Source: Spirochaetota bacterium (GTDB taxonomy: Bacteria; Spirochaetota; UBA4802; JAFGDQ01). From it: a stretch of 50,071 nt of DNA. This document shows, piece by piece, positions 34,587 through 43,256 of the stretch; the first letter of the stretch is position 1, and each line of letters opens with the position of its first letter. A model generated the notes under the pieces. That model made no database searches and was not told the origin of the DNA. It saw nothing but the letters and a program-made list of their open reading frames with translations. Where the stretch lies: the NCBI GenBank assembly GCA_016932015.1, contig JAFGDQ010000071.1:1-50071 (forward strand), written 5' to 3'. Position numbers and translations under genes: made by a program.

Positions 34587-37181
34587 ATGAAATGCATTAT
34601 AAACGTTAGCAGCGGGATGGAAGGTCTTGACAAAATACTGAACACTCTCTGGCTGGGTGATAATGTCGTGTGGCAGGTTGACACTGTCGAAGACTATAAA
34701 CATTTTGTAATTCCCTTTATAAATCAGGCAATCAAAGATAACAGAAAATTAATTTATTTCCGTTTTGCCGATCATGAAGCTCTTATAGAAGGTAATAATT
34801 ATGCTAAAATATATAATCTTAATGCTTATACAGGATTCGAATCCTTTTCAAAAAAAATTTATACTATAATCACTGAAGAGGGTGAAGAGGCTTTTTATGT
34901 TTTTGACTGTCTCTCTTCCCTTCTCTCAGCATGGGCTACTGATCTTATGATAGGCAACTTCTTTGTGATAACCTGCCCATATCTATATAAATTAAATACT
35001 ATAGCGTATTTCGCCATCTTCCGTAACTGCCATGATCATAAAACCATTGCCCGTATACGCAGAACAACACAGGTAATGATCGACATTTATAATATGGATA
35101 ATAAATTTTATGTTCACCCTCTTAAAGTGGACGAAAGATATTCACCGACCATGTTCTTCCCGCATCTGCATCATGATGATCTTTTCATCCCGATTACGAG
35201 CAGTAATGAGGCGGCTTATTTCGTAAACTATATACAAAAACGCTATTCCGAGAGCACGCGCAGACAGCTTGATTCATGGGATCACCTGTTTCTCAATGCT
35301 GAAAACGTATTACAGGGCCCTTCATCCCGGGAAGATAAAGAAAAAATGATAGACCAACTTTGCAAAGTAATGATTGGAAGAGACGAAAGAATATTGAAAC
35401 TTGCAAAAGAAAATTTTTCGCTCGAATTTTTATTAAACCTGAAAAGCAGACTTATTGGATCCGGTTATATTGGCGGAAAATCCGCCGGCCTGTTGATATC
35501 CCGCATGATTCTTCAGAATGACAGCGAAAATAACTGGGACGATATTCTGGAACCGCACGATTCATATTATATAGGTTCTGACGTGTTTTATACTTATATA
35601 GTGCAAAACGGGTGCTGGGAACTCTTTATGAAACAAAAATCACCCGAACATTATTTCAGCGCAGCATCCGAGTTACAGGGAAAAATACTTGAAGGAGATT
35701 TTCCTGAACAGATCAGGGAACAGTTTCAGCTGCTGATCGATTATTTCGGACAGTCTCCGATCATTATTCGCTCAAGCAGTCTTCTGGAAGACGCGTACGG
35801 CAACGCTTTCGCCGGCAAATACGACAGTTTTTTCTGTGTCAATGCCGGAACGCCCCAACAGAGATACATTAATTTTGTTACAACTGTACAAAAGATATAT
35901 GCCAGTACTATGAATGAAGACGCATTATCATACAGACTGCAGCGCGGCCTTGATCAGATGGATGAGCAGATGGCTCTTCTGGTTATGCGCGTTTCAGGCG
36001 CACAGCATAAAAAATACTTTTTCCCGGACATAGGCGGTGTTGGCCTATCCTATAACGCATACGTATGGCAACCGGACATTAAACCGGAATCAGGTATGCT
36101 TCGAATAGTATTCGGATTAGGCACCCGTGCTGTCGGGCGCGTTGAGGGTGATTACCCGAGAATTGTGGCCATTGATTCCCCGCTAGCTCTCCCTATAGCA
36201 GGACGGGACGATGCCGCAAGATTTTCCCAGCATGATGTTGATGTTCTTGATATTGAAGAAAATACTCTTAAGACAGTTTCTTTCGCAGAACTGATAGCGG
36301 AAGACCCCGGCATAAATGTGGAAAATATAGCTGAAAAGGATTTTGAAGCAATTCAAAAAATGAAAGAAATCGGCATAGAGGGGAATGAGCCCTGGATTAT
36401 TAATTTTAAACGCCTCCTGAAAGATCTTCCATTCACAAGGGACATGAAACTGATAATGAAAAAACTGGAAGCAACGTATAATTATCCTGTTGATATTGAA
36501 TTTACGGTTAATTTTGCGTTAGACGACGATAAATACATGATAAATCTGCTTCAATGCAGGCCGCATCAAATTGCAGGACTTGCCGGGAACATAGAAATTC
36601 CGGAAAACATTCCCGAAAAAAAGACGATTATTAAATCACAGCATAATTTTCTTGGAGGAAGTGTTTCTCTTCTCGTAAAGCAGATTATATTTATTGACCC
36701 TGCAGAATACAATCTGCTGACCATACCAGAAAAACATAATATTGCCCGGCTTGTAGGAAAAATAAACCGCAAAATTACAGACCGTAAAGACACACAAACA
36801 ATGCTTCTCGGACCGGGACGCTGGGGAACAACGACCCCTTCTCTTGGAGTGCCAGTCAGATTTGCGGAAATAAATAATATCAAAATTCTTGTAGAAATCG
36901 CTCAAATGAGCGAAAATATAATGCCGGAACTTTCTTTTGGCAGTCATTTCTTTCTTGATCTTGTTGAGACTGAAATCTTTTATTTAGCATTATTCCCCGA
37001 AGAAAATAATGTTGTTTTCAACGTTAACTATCTTAATAAACTGCCTAATCAATTTCCGGTTCTTTTTCCCGAAGACAGCCATTATGGAAAAATCATAAAG
37101 ATCCTTGATCTTTCCTCGAATCCGGCTCAGATCATGTCAGATATTATATCTCAAAATATTATCTGCTTTGTTAAAAAATAA
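34587..37181 (+). CDS. PEP/pyruvate-binding domain protein with N-terminal RecA/KaiC-like region
   Basis: An 864-residue protein. Residues about 8-230 resemble a KaiC/RecA-like fold (opening GMEGLDKILNTLWLGDNVVW, later FYVFDCLSSLLSAW in the Walker-B position) but the Walker A P-loop is missing: DTVEDYKHF stands where GKT would be. Residues about 285-690 match the nucleotide/pyruvate-binding domain of PEP synthase and pyruvate phosphate dikinase: SGYIGGKSAGL (292-302), IIIRSSSLLEDAYGNAFAGKYDSF region (from about 392) and IEFTVNF near 645. The phosphohistidine and PEP-binding domains of those enzymes are absent; instead there is an unassigned 170-residue C-terminal part with GPGRWG. So it is probably a regulatory or novel phosphotransfer protein, not a classical PEP synthase. 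Confidence 0.75.
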   Translation: MKCIINVSSGMEGLDKILNTLWLGDNVVWQVDTVEDYKHFVIPFINQAIKDNRKLIYFRFADHEALIEGNNYAKIYNLNAYTGFESFSKKIYTIITEEGEEAFYVFDCLSSLLSAWATDLMIGNFFVITCPYLYKLNTIAYFAIFRNCHDHKTIARIRRTTQVMIDIYNMDNKFYVHPLKVDERYSPTMFFPHLHHDDLFIPITSSNEAAYFVNYIQKRYSESTRRQLDSWDHLFLNAENVLQGPSSREDKEKMIDQLCKVMIGRDERILKLAKENFSLEFLLNLKSRLIGSGYIGGKSAGLLISRMILQNDSENNWDDILEPHDSYYIGSDVFYTYIVQNGCWELFMKQKSPEHYFSAASELQGKILEGDFPEQIREQFQLLIDYFGQSPIIIRSSSLLEDAYGNAFAGKYDSFFCVNAGTPQQRYINFVTTVQKIYASTMNEDALSYRLQRGLDQMDEQMALLVMRVSGAQHKKYFFPDIGGVGLSYNAYVWQPDIKPESGMLRIVFGLGTRAVGRVEGDYPRIVAIDSPLALPIAGRDDAARFSQHDVDVLDIEENTLKTVSFAELIAEDPGINVENIAEKDFEAIQKMKEIGIEGNEPWIINFKRLLKDLPFTRDMKLIMKKLEATYNYPVDIEFTVNFALDDDKYMINLLQCRPHQIAGLAGNIEIPENIPEKKTIIKSQHNFLGGSVSLLVKQIIFIDPAEYNLLTIPEKHNIARLVGKINRKITDRKDTQTMLLGPGRWGTTTPSLGVPVRFAEINNIKILVEIAQMSENIMPELSFGSHFFLDLVETEIFYLALFPEENNVVFNVNYLNKLPNQFPVLFPEDSHYGKIIKILDLSSNPAQIMSDIISQNIICFVKK

Positions 37182-37316
37182 TTATTTCCCTTTTAGCCTC
37201 CGCCGTCGACATAAAAAATCTTTAAAAAAGCCTGCTAAATATATTATAATGAACTTATTTTTATTATATAAAACTTCAGCAATTCATAATCGCAATACTT
37301 TAAAAGTACAAAAAAA

Positions 37317-37346
37317 TTGACATATTTACGATATTCATTATATTAT
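37317..37346 (+). promoter_or_regulatory. Promoter of the tetR-led operon
   Basis: TTGACA (37317-37322) and TATTAT (37341-37346) with an 18-base spacer. The -10 element coincides with the left arm of the inverted repeat at 37342-37381. Confidence 0.55.
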
Positions 37347-37381
37347 ACTTATATCCTATAATTAAACAAAATAAGTATAAT
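37342..37381. promoter_or_regulatory. Inverted-repeat operator candidate for the TetR regulator
   Basis: ATTATACTTAT (37342-37352) and its exact reverse complement ATAAGTATAAT (37371-37381) are separated by 18 bases. The left arm covers the -10 element and the right arm ends 10 bases before the tetR start codon, the classic place for autorepression by a TetR-family protein. Both arms are AT-rich, so chance is a consideration, but an 11-base perfect match is unusual even here. Confidence 0.55.
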
Positions 37382-37391
37382 TTTATCAAAA

Positions 37392-37985
37392 ATGAATAAA
37401 AAACAAAATAACATTAAAAGTATCAAATACCGGCAAATAATTGAAACAGGAACAAAGCTTTTCATAAGACATGGGATAAAACGCATTACAGTAGAAGAAA
37501 TATGTGAGGAGGCCGGCGTCAGCAAGATGACTTTCTATAAATTCTTTGCCAACAAGCTTGAATTAGTGAAACAGATAGTTACAGGCATGATGGATGAAGG
37601 ATTCAAATTTGTGGATAATATTATGGCACAGGACATTCCCTATGAAGAAAAAGTCAGACAGAATATTAAACACAAAATCGAAGGAATCAGGAAATACGGA
37701 GATCTTTTCTTTGAAGAATTTTTAAGAATTCCAGAACTGCAGCCTTATATAGCTGAAATGAATTCGAATGCCGTAAAAAAAATAATTGAGATATTCAATA
37801 CAGGGAAAGCTGAAGGAGCAATCAGAGAAGATATAACTCCCGAATTTTATCAGTATTTGCTGGGGCACTTATCTATTATGGGAAATGACGACAATCTGAA
37901 AAAAGTTTTCCCTGATATGGGACATCGCATTGAAACGCTTATTGATGTATTGTTTCACGGAGTTTTCAAAACACCTTCTAATTAA
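37392..37985 (+). CDS. TetR/AcrR-family transcriptional regulator
   Basis: A 197-residue repressor-type regulator. The N-terminal helix-turn-helix is plain: RITVEEICEEAGVSKMTFYK at about 30-49, followed by FFANKLELVKQIV. The C-terminal ligand-binding part is helical and not assignable to a ligand. It is the first gene of a same-strand run (LolA-like, barrel, ABC ATPase, two permeases) with 14 bases to the next gene, so it most likely controls the transporter operon and itself through the inverted repeat at 37342-37381. No Shine-Dalgarno site precedes the ATG; with the predicted promoter the leader would be only about 40 bases. Confidence 0.92.
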   Translation: MNKKQNNIKSIKYRQIIETGTKLFIRHGIKRITVEEICEEAGVSKMTFYKFFANKLELVKQIVTGMMDEGFKFVDNIMAQDIPYEEKVRQNIKHKIEGIRKYGDLFFEEFLRIPELQPYIAEMNSNAVKKIIEIFNTGKAEGAIREDITPEFYQYLLGHLSIMGNDDNLKKVFPDMGHRIETLIDVLFHGVFKTPSN

Positions 37986-37999
37986 ATGGAGAAGCCGCT

Positions 38000-38731
38000 A
38001 TGAAAAAATCATTCCTCTTGTTCTTCCTGCTGATTCCGCTCATTGCTTCTGCTGAAACAGCAGACGAAATCATAAATAAAGTAGATCAGAATCAGCTATT
38101 CATCACCCAGAAATACAAAATAGAAATGACAATAAAAAAAGGGAACAGAGAGCTCGCGAAAGAATTCTTCGGATACGGACAGAAGGACGGAGATAAAGCT
38201 TTCATGGAATTTACGAACAGGGAGGACCTGGGTGTAAAATATCTTAAACTTAATGATGAACTCTGGATATACTTCCCTGATGCGGACGATATTATGAAAA
38301 TATCCGGGCATATGCTTAAACAGGGCTTAATGGGAAGCGATATTTCCTACGAAGACCTTCTTGAGACAGAAGAGATGAAAACGAAATACGAATCAAAGTT
38401 TATAAAATCCGAAAATTTCGACGGAAGAGACTGCTATGTGATTGAAGCAAATGCAAAAGTAGAGGACGCGTCTTATCAGAAACAGATACTGTTCATTGAC
38501 AAAGAGAAATACATTCCTTTAAAAATAGAAATGTACGCAAAGGGCGGAAGGCTGCTTAAGAATATGCTATTGTCTGACATAAGGAAAGTGGGAAGCCGCT
38601 ATGTACCGTGGAAAATTGAAATTCAGGACAAGAGAAGACGAAACTCAAAAACAACCCTGGTATTTAAGGAAATAATCTATGATATAAATGTTCCGGAAAA
38701 TACTTTTACAAGGCGTTCGCTGAAAAAATAA
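38000..38731 (+). CDS. Outer-membrane lipoprotein-sorting protein, LolA-like periplasmic carrier
   Basis: A 243-residue secreted protein: signal peptide (about 1-18, cut after ASA), no lipobox, then a beta-rich LolA-like fold. Phrases such as FGYGQKDGDKAFMEFTNRED, KYLKLNDELWIYFPDADD and the long C-terminal strand region VPWKIEIQDKRRRNSKTTLV are typical of the LolA-related family commonly found next to RND/MMPL or FtsX-type lipid exporters. It should shuttle a lipidated or lipid substrate across the periplasm from the ABC transporter encoded downstream. A GGAG ribosome-binding site lies 10 bases before the ATG; the gene ends two bases before the barrel gene. Confidence 0.88.
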   Translation: MKKSFLLFFLLIPLIASAETADEIINKVDQNQLFITQKYKIEMTIKKGNRELAKEFFGYGQKDGDKAFMEFTNREDLGVKYLKLNDELWIYFPDADDIMKISGHMLKQGLMGSDISYEDLLETEEMKTKYESKFIKSENFDGRDCYVIEANAKVEDASYQKQILFIDKEKYIPLKIEMYAKGGRLLKNMLLSDIRKVGSRYVPWKIEIQDKRRRNSKTTLVFKEIIYDINVPENTFTRRSLKK

Positions 38732-38733
38732 AC

Positions 38734-39813
38734 ATGAGCATTAAACATATAATCATAATAGTTTTTATTTTCGGATTTCAGATCAATGCCTTTTCGCAGG
38801 TTTTGATATCCGGAGCAATAAGAAACGACGCAGCCTATACATGGTTTGAAGACGAACATAAAGACAGCAGAAGATTTGACGATATTCTTGAAAACAAACT
38901 GATACTCAGATACAGGGGAGACGGCTGGAAATTCTACGGTGACGGCAGACTGTACCTGTACTATGCAGACACAAGGGATTATAAAGATGAGTATGAAGCA
39001 AAAATCATGCGCAGCTTTATACGATACAACCCTTCAATAGGAGATTTTACTCTTGGTAAAACCTACATAAATTTTGGAAATTCCGGCATCTTTAATCCTT
39101 TTGAGATACAAAAGAATGTTATTCTTTCAGATCTAAGCAATGACAAGGAAGGTTTGCTTGCTGTTGAATTTATTCTGCCTGTTGGCGATCTTTCAGGAAT
39201 CAAACTGTATTCAGGCACCTATGAAAATGAAGCAAATGCAAGCAGCACTGAGGAACGCTGTTATGCAGGAGGAGCGAGTATCTGGACAAATGCGCTTAAC
39301 TTTGATGCCGGTATTGTCGGTAACAGGCTAAGGGAAAATTCAAATATTGCAGGAATTTATTTAAAGGGAGACGTCATACTTGGAGTTCAGGCTGCATATG
39401 CTTTTCACTATAATGACGAAATTGATAAGCCGCACAGAGAAGCCAACTTGGGGTTTGATTACAGTTTCTTTGATGCGCATCTTATTATCAGCTCGATTTT
39501 TTATTACAATCAGAACGGGGCAAAAAAAATTGAGGATTACATCTACTCTGCAGATGGATATTTCTTCGCTAAATACTACATCTTCAGCAGCATTAAAATT
39601 ATATACGATGAATTCCTTAATTTCCAGGCAGGCAGTTTTAGCAATTTAATAGACAACAGTTCTGTCATTTATCCGTCAGTTGAATACTTACTTGCGGACG
39701 GGTTAAGTATAACAGCGGCAGTGTACTTCTTTACAGGAAAGAAGAATATGGAATTTTCAATAGATACTGCAGGATTTTTAAGTTCACTTTTAAGAGTGGA
39801 AGCAAAATTCTAA
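38734..39813 (+). CDS. Predicted outer-membrane beta-barrel protein
   Basis: A 359-residue protein with a signal peptide (about 1-22, cut near AFSQ) and a mature sequence of alternating hydrophobic/polar beta strands rich in Tyr, Phe and Gly, ending in a terminal phenylalanine (RVEAKF), the BAM recognition signature of outer-membrane proteins. No enzymatic motif is seen. In several diderms the LolA-like/FtsX-transporter cassette carries a similar barrel, plausibly the outer-membrane end of the export path. The start codon is two bases after the end of the LolA-like gene and lacks its own ribosome-binding site, suggesting coupled translation. Confidence 0.8.
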   Translation: MSIKHIIIIVFIFGFQINAFSQVLISGAIRNDAAYTWFEDEHKDSRRFDDILENKLILRYRGDGWKFYGDGRLYLYYADTRDYKDEYEAKIMRSFIRYNPSIGDFTLGKTYINFGNSGIFNPFEIQKNVILSDLSNDKEGLLAVEFILPVGDLSGIKLYSGTYENEANASSTEERCYAGGASIWTNALNFDAGIVGNRLRENSNIAGIYLKGDVILGVQAAYAFHYNDEIDKPHREANLGFDYSFFDAHLIISSIFYYNQNGAKKIEDYIYSADGYFFAKYYIFSSIKIIYDEFLNFQAGSFSNLIDNSSVIYPSVEYLLADGLSITAAVYFFTGKKNMEFSIDTAGFLSSLLRVEAKF

Positions 39814-39856
39814 GACGCTTCACAATTTTGCTGCACGCAAAAACAGGAGGCTCACA

Positions 39857-40528
39857 ATGTTACTGGAAATAAAAAATCTGAACAAGACCTATCATTCAGG
39901 TAAAGTAGACTTTCAGGCCTTGTACGATATTAATCTGTCGATAAAAGACAGGGAATTCACAGCAATTGCCGGCCCTTCAGGATCCGGGAAGACAACTCTT
40001 CTTAACAGCATAGGCTGCATAGACAGAGTGGACAGCGGGGATATACTTATGATGGGAGAAAATCTGACAGATAAAACGCAGAGAGAACTCGCACGGTTCC
40101 GGAGGCAAAATTACGGATTTATTTTCCAGACTTACAACCTGATTCCTGTTCTTACTGTTTATGAGAATGTAGAGCTGCCGCTGAAATTACTGAAAAAATT
40201 ATCAGATAATGAAATTCATGGGAAAGTTCATGAGATGCTAAATAAAGTCGGCCTGCAGGGTCTGGACAAACGCATGCCGCTTGAACTTTCAGGCGGCCAG
40301 CAGCAAAGAGTGTCCATAGCAAGAGCTCTTGTAAAAAAACCGAAAGTTGTCCTGGCAGATGAGCCTACAGCCAACCTTGACTCAAAGACAGGCCAGACCA
40401 TTGTTGCTTTAATGAAAGAGCTGAATAAAAAAGAAGGGATCACCTTTCTTTTCTCAACACATGACCACTTCATCATGGAACAGGCCGACCGCCTTATTGA
40501 AATGCATGACGGAAGAATTAAGAAATAA
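39857..40528 (+). CDS. ABC transporter ATP-binding protein (LolD/MacB type)
   Basis: A 223-residue nucleotide-binding subunit. Walker A GPSGSGKTT (about 38-46), Q-loop region FIFQTYNLIPVLTVYENVELPL, signature LSGGQQQR (about 142-149), Walker B VVLADEPTANLD (about 162-173) and the switch histidine in STHDHF are all present. The Q-loop/NLIPVLT block and small size place it in the LolD/MacB/FtsE group that pairs with FtsX-like permeases doing mechanical extraction rather than channel transport. A consensus AGGAGG site precedes the ATG, and the first permease gene starts 11 bases downstream. All catalytic residues look intact. Confidence 0.96.
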   Translation: MLLEIKNLNKTYHSGKVDFQALYDINLSIKDREFTAIAGPSGSGKTTLLNSIGCIDRVDSGDILMMGENLTDKTQRELARFRRQNYGFIFQTYNLIPVLTVYENVELPLKLLKKLSDNEIHGKVHEMLNKVGLQGLDKRMPLELSGGQQQRVSIARALVKKPKVVLADEPTANLDSKTGQTIVALMKELNKKEGITFLFSTHDHFIMEQADRLIEMHDGRIKK

Positions 40529-40539
40529 AGGAGAAGGTC

Positions 40540-41757
40540 ATGAAATACCTATTCAAACTTGCTCTTAAAAATATAATGAAAGCCAGAAGAAGAACAATAC
40601 TCACTTTTCTGATGCTTTCTTTCGGTGTAATGGTTTATCTCATTATGGAAAGCATGCTGGCCGGTTTTGACAAAGCTTCTTTTCAGAACTTCATAGATTT
40701 TGAGACGGGCCACTTTAAAATCAGAAACGAAAATTTTGATGAAGACCATCCTTATGATACTGACTATTCTCTTAAAAATACAGACCAGATAGAAGAAAAG
40801 CTGAAGAATCTTGATTTTGTAACAGGTTATACTTCACGAATTAATTTTCTCTCTGAAATTGACAACGGAATTGACTCTACTCCTGTAATAACAGTCGGAG
40901 TCGATCCAGAAAATGACAGCAAAGTATTCAGTTTGAAAAAGTATATTATTAAAGGCAGTCTTGAAAAGGGAGGTGCTCTTTTAGGAAAGACTCTTGCGGA
41001 TGATATGAAAGTTGATGCTGGTGACATCATATACATTACATTCCGCTCGAGTAAAGGTATGTTCACTTCAATAGAGCTTTTAATAACAGGACTTGTACAG
41101 TCTGCTGATCCGAAAGTAAACAATCTTACAGTCTTCATTAACCTTGATGAGGCAAGGGAGCACATGGGCGTGGAAGGAGCAACAGAAATAACTTTCAGGG
41201 TAAAAGATTATCAGGAGCCTGAACGATATACCAAACAGCTTGAATCGGATTTTTCCGGTTTCCGGGTCCAGAGCTGGAAAGAACTATCAACTGACTTTAC
41301 AGCCCTCATGTCCACTAAAAGGGCAGGAGGCAGATATTTTTTACTCTTTATTGTGGTAATAGCACTTGTTGGAATTATAAATACGCTGCTGATGTCGGTT
41401 TATGAGAAAAGACGGGAAATAGGTACACTCATGGCTCTCGGCATGGAGCACAATGAAATCAGAAATGTATTTATGATCGAAGGATTTCTGATTGGCTTCT
41501 TTGGGAGCATCTGCGGCCTGATAATCGGAACCATTACCAATCTTTATTTTATTTATTCTGGAATTGATTACACAGCAATGGTAGGTGAAGGAGGAATGGG
41601 ATTCAATGTTATGGGAGTTATTAAATCATCGTGGGTTATCTCTGCATATATAAGCTCATTACTCATAGTTGTATTCGCCAGTGTTCTATCAAGCTATTAT
41701 CCTGCTAAAAAAGTTATGAAGATGAATCCGGCTGAATGCCTTAGAACTGTCCAATAA
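40540..41757 (+). CDS. FtsX/LolC-like ABC permease, first subunit
   Basis: A 405-residue permease with the FtsX/LolCE/MacB plan: one N-terminal membrane helix (about 19-41) after a basic start (LALKNIMKARRRTILTF), a periplasmic domain of about 230 residues, then three C-terminal helices (about 268-290, 316-340, 365-388) and a short cytoplasmic end with the family PAKKVMKMNPAECLR motif. MSVYEKRREIGTLMALGM is the conserved coupling segment that contacts the ATPase. It is one half of a heterodimeric pair with the next gene. Substrate is unknown; with the LolA-like carrier next door a lipoprotein or lipid is most likely. Confidence 0.92.
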   Translation: MKYLFKLALKNIMKARRRTILTFLMLSFGVMVYLIMESMLAGFDKASFQNFIDFETGHFKIRNENFDEDHPYDTDYSLKNTDQIEEKLKNLDFVTGYTSRINFLSEIDNGIDSTPVITVGVDPENDSKVFSLKKYIIKGSLEKGGALLGKTLADDMKVDAGDIIYITFRSSKGMFTSIELLITGLVQSADPKVNNLTVFINLDEAREHMGVEGATEITFRVKDYQEPERYTKQLESDFSGFRVQSWKELSTDFTALMSTKRAGGRYFLLFIVVIALVGIINTLLMSVYEKRREIGTLMALGMEHNEIRNVFMIEGFLIGFFGSICGLIIGTITNLYFIYSGIDYTAMVGEGGMGFNVMGVIKSSWVISAYISSLLIVVFASVLSSYYPAKKVMKMNPAECLRTVQ

Positions 41758-41807
41758 AATTGAACTGCGATTATTTGCAGTTCAAATAATCTGCTCCGGA
41801 GGTTATT

Positions 41808-43007
41808 ATGATTTTCAAATTCGCATTACGAAATGTTTTAAGAAATAAAAAAAGATCCTTTTTCACTGTGCTGACTATTTTTCTGGCTGCTATTGTAGTC
41901 GGATTCTCTCAGGGCTGGATAAACGGACTTATAGGCGTGTATATAAATAACTTCACAAAATACATGACCGGACATGTGCGCATTTCAACAGAGGAATATA
42001 TAAAACGGGAGAAGTTTCTTCCTGTTGATGAACTGATAAACGACTCAGACAATCTCGTTAAAGATATAGCAAAACTCGATGGTGTCAGCAGGGTCCGGGA
42101 AAGGATCAGGTTCGGCCTTTTATTGGGCAACAGGGAGAATACCACCGAGTCCATAGGCATGGGCATAAATTTAAAAAACAATGAGTTTGACCTTGCGAAT
42201 AAACTTGTACAGGGAGAAATATCCGACACAGGGATATATATCGGAGAAGGACTTGCGGAGAAACTCAGTATCAGCCATGGACAGGACCTGCTTATCGCGA
42301 CAAAGACATCCGAAGGCGGACTTAACGGTATTAAACTGAAAGTTCAGGGTATTTTTAAATTAAGGATGGCGTATGATAAAAAGATGTTCTTTATAAGTCT
42401 TGATAATGCAAAAAAATTACTGAAGATTCATAACGGAACCACAGAACTTCTGGTCTTTGCTGATGATGTTTCACTGACCGATGATCTGAAAAGCATGATT
42501 TCAGCATTTCTGCCTCAAGGTTTAAATGCACAAACCTACAAAGAACAGATTGGTGAGTTTTATAATCTATTATCTACAATGAAATCCTTCTACAGTTTCA
42601 TACTCACATTAATTCTTTTTCTAGCGTCCTTTGTAATCATTAATACAATGATGATGGCAATATTCGAACGAATCAGGGAAATCGGAACCATGAAAGCAAT
42701 GGGGATGAGTGACAGGGAACTGTTTCTTAACTTCACCTTCGAAGGAGCAATTCTTGGAACAGCAGGAGGAATATCAGGTGCTGTAGCAGGATTCTTCCTG
42801 ATACTTTTAGTGGCCCATAACGGGATTGATTTTACCACTCAGATAGAGAATCTTGATATGCCTTTTGAATATATACTAAAGCCTCAGATAGGAATATTAG
42901 AACTTCTTATTGCTCTGGGAATTTCTATTATTGTACCGTCACTTGCGGCTATGCTACCCGCAAGATACGCGAAAAAACTCATGCCTGCGGAAGCATTAAG
43001 GAAATAA
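41808..43007 (+). CDS. FtsX/LolE-like ABC permease, second subunit
   Basis: A 399-residue permease with the same layout as its upstream neighbour: N-terminal helix (about 16-36) after FALRNVLRNKKRSFF, a large periplasmic domain, and three C-terminal helices. The ATPase-contact segment reads MAIFERIREIGTMKAMGMSD, and the C-terminal LPARYAKKLMPAEALRK motif is standard. The two permeases are related but clearly diverged, as in LolC/LolE heterodimers. A CGGAGG ribosome-binding site lies just before the start. It is the last gene of the tetR operon; a strong hairpin follows at 43087-43122. Confidence 0.92.
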   Translation: MIFKFALRNVLRNKKRSFFTVLTIFLAAIVVGFSQGWINGLIGVYINNFTKYMTGHVRISTEEYIKREKFLPVDELINDSDNLVKDIAKLDGVSRVRERIRFGLLLGNRENTTESIGMGINLKNNEFDLANKLVQGEISDTGIYIGEGLAEKLSISHGQDLLIATKTSEGGLNGIKLKVQGIFKLRMAYDKKMFFISLDNAKKLLKIHNGTTELLVFADDVSLTDDLKSMISAFLPQGLNAQTYKEQIGEFYNLLSTMKSFYSFILTLILFLASFVIINTMMMAIFERIREIGTMKAMGMSDRELFLNFTFEGAILGTAGGISGAVAGFFLILLVAHNGIDFTTQIENLDMPFEYILKPQIGILELLIALGISIIVPSLAAMLPARYAKKLMPAEALRK

Positions 43008-43086
43008 GATATTTTCCTTAATGCATACTCGTTAAGAAGGTATTAAAAAAAACAGAATAATTTCTTAACTCTATTGAATATTCCCA

Positions 43087-43122
43087 CCGGCAGATTCAGG
43101 AGATGCTTGGGGGTTCTGCCGG
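43087..43122. terminator. Strong hairpin after the transporter operon
   Basis: CCGGCAGA (43087-43094) and TCTGCCGG (43115-43122) give a perfect 8-bp GC-rich stem with a 20-base loop containing a run of five G. It is the only prominent structure in the 43008-43256 gap and probably ends the operon, although no T-tract follows. Confidence 0.5.
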
Positions 43123-43256
43123 AAAAATAAATCTGACTTACACAGCTGATTAATTTTAGCATAATAATCCAAAATTAACTTTACAAAAAAAACTGCTATT
43201 GAAAAATTTTATATGCTATATCTATTACACTTTAATTTTATTTACAATTTGATCCA

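Noticed and set aside
34587..37181. PEP synthase or pyruvate phosphate dikinase
   Set aside because: Only the nucleotide/pyruvate-binding domain is present; the swivelling phosphohistidine domain and the PEP-binding barrel are missing.
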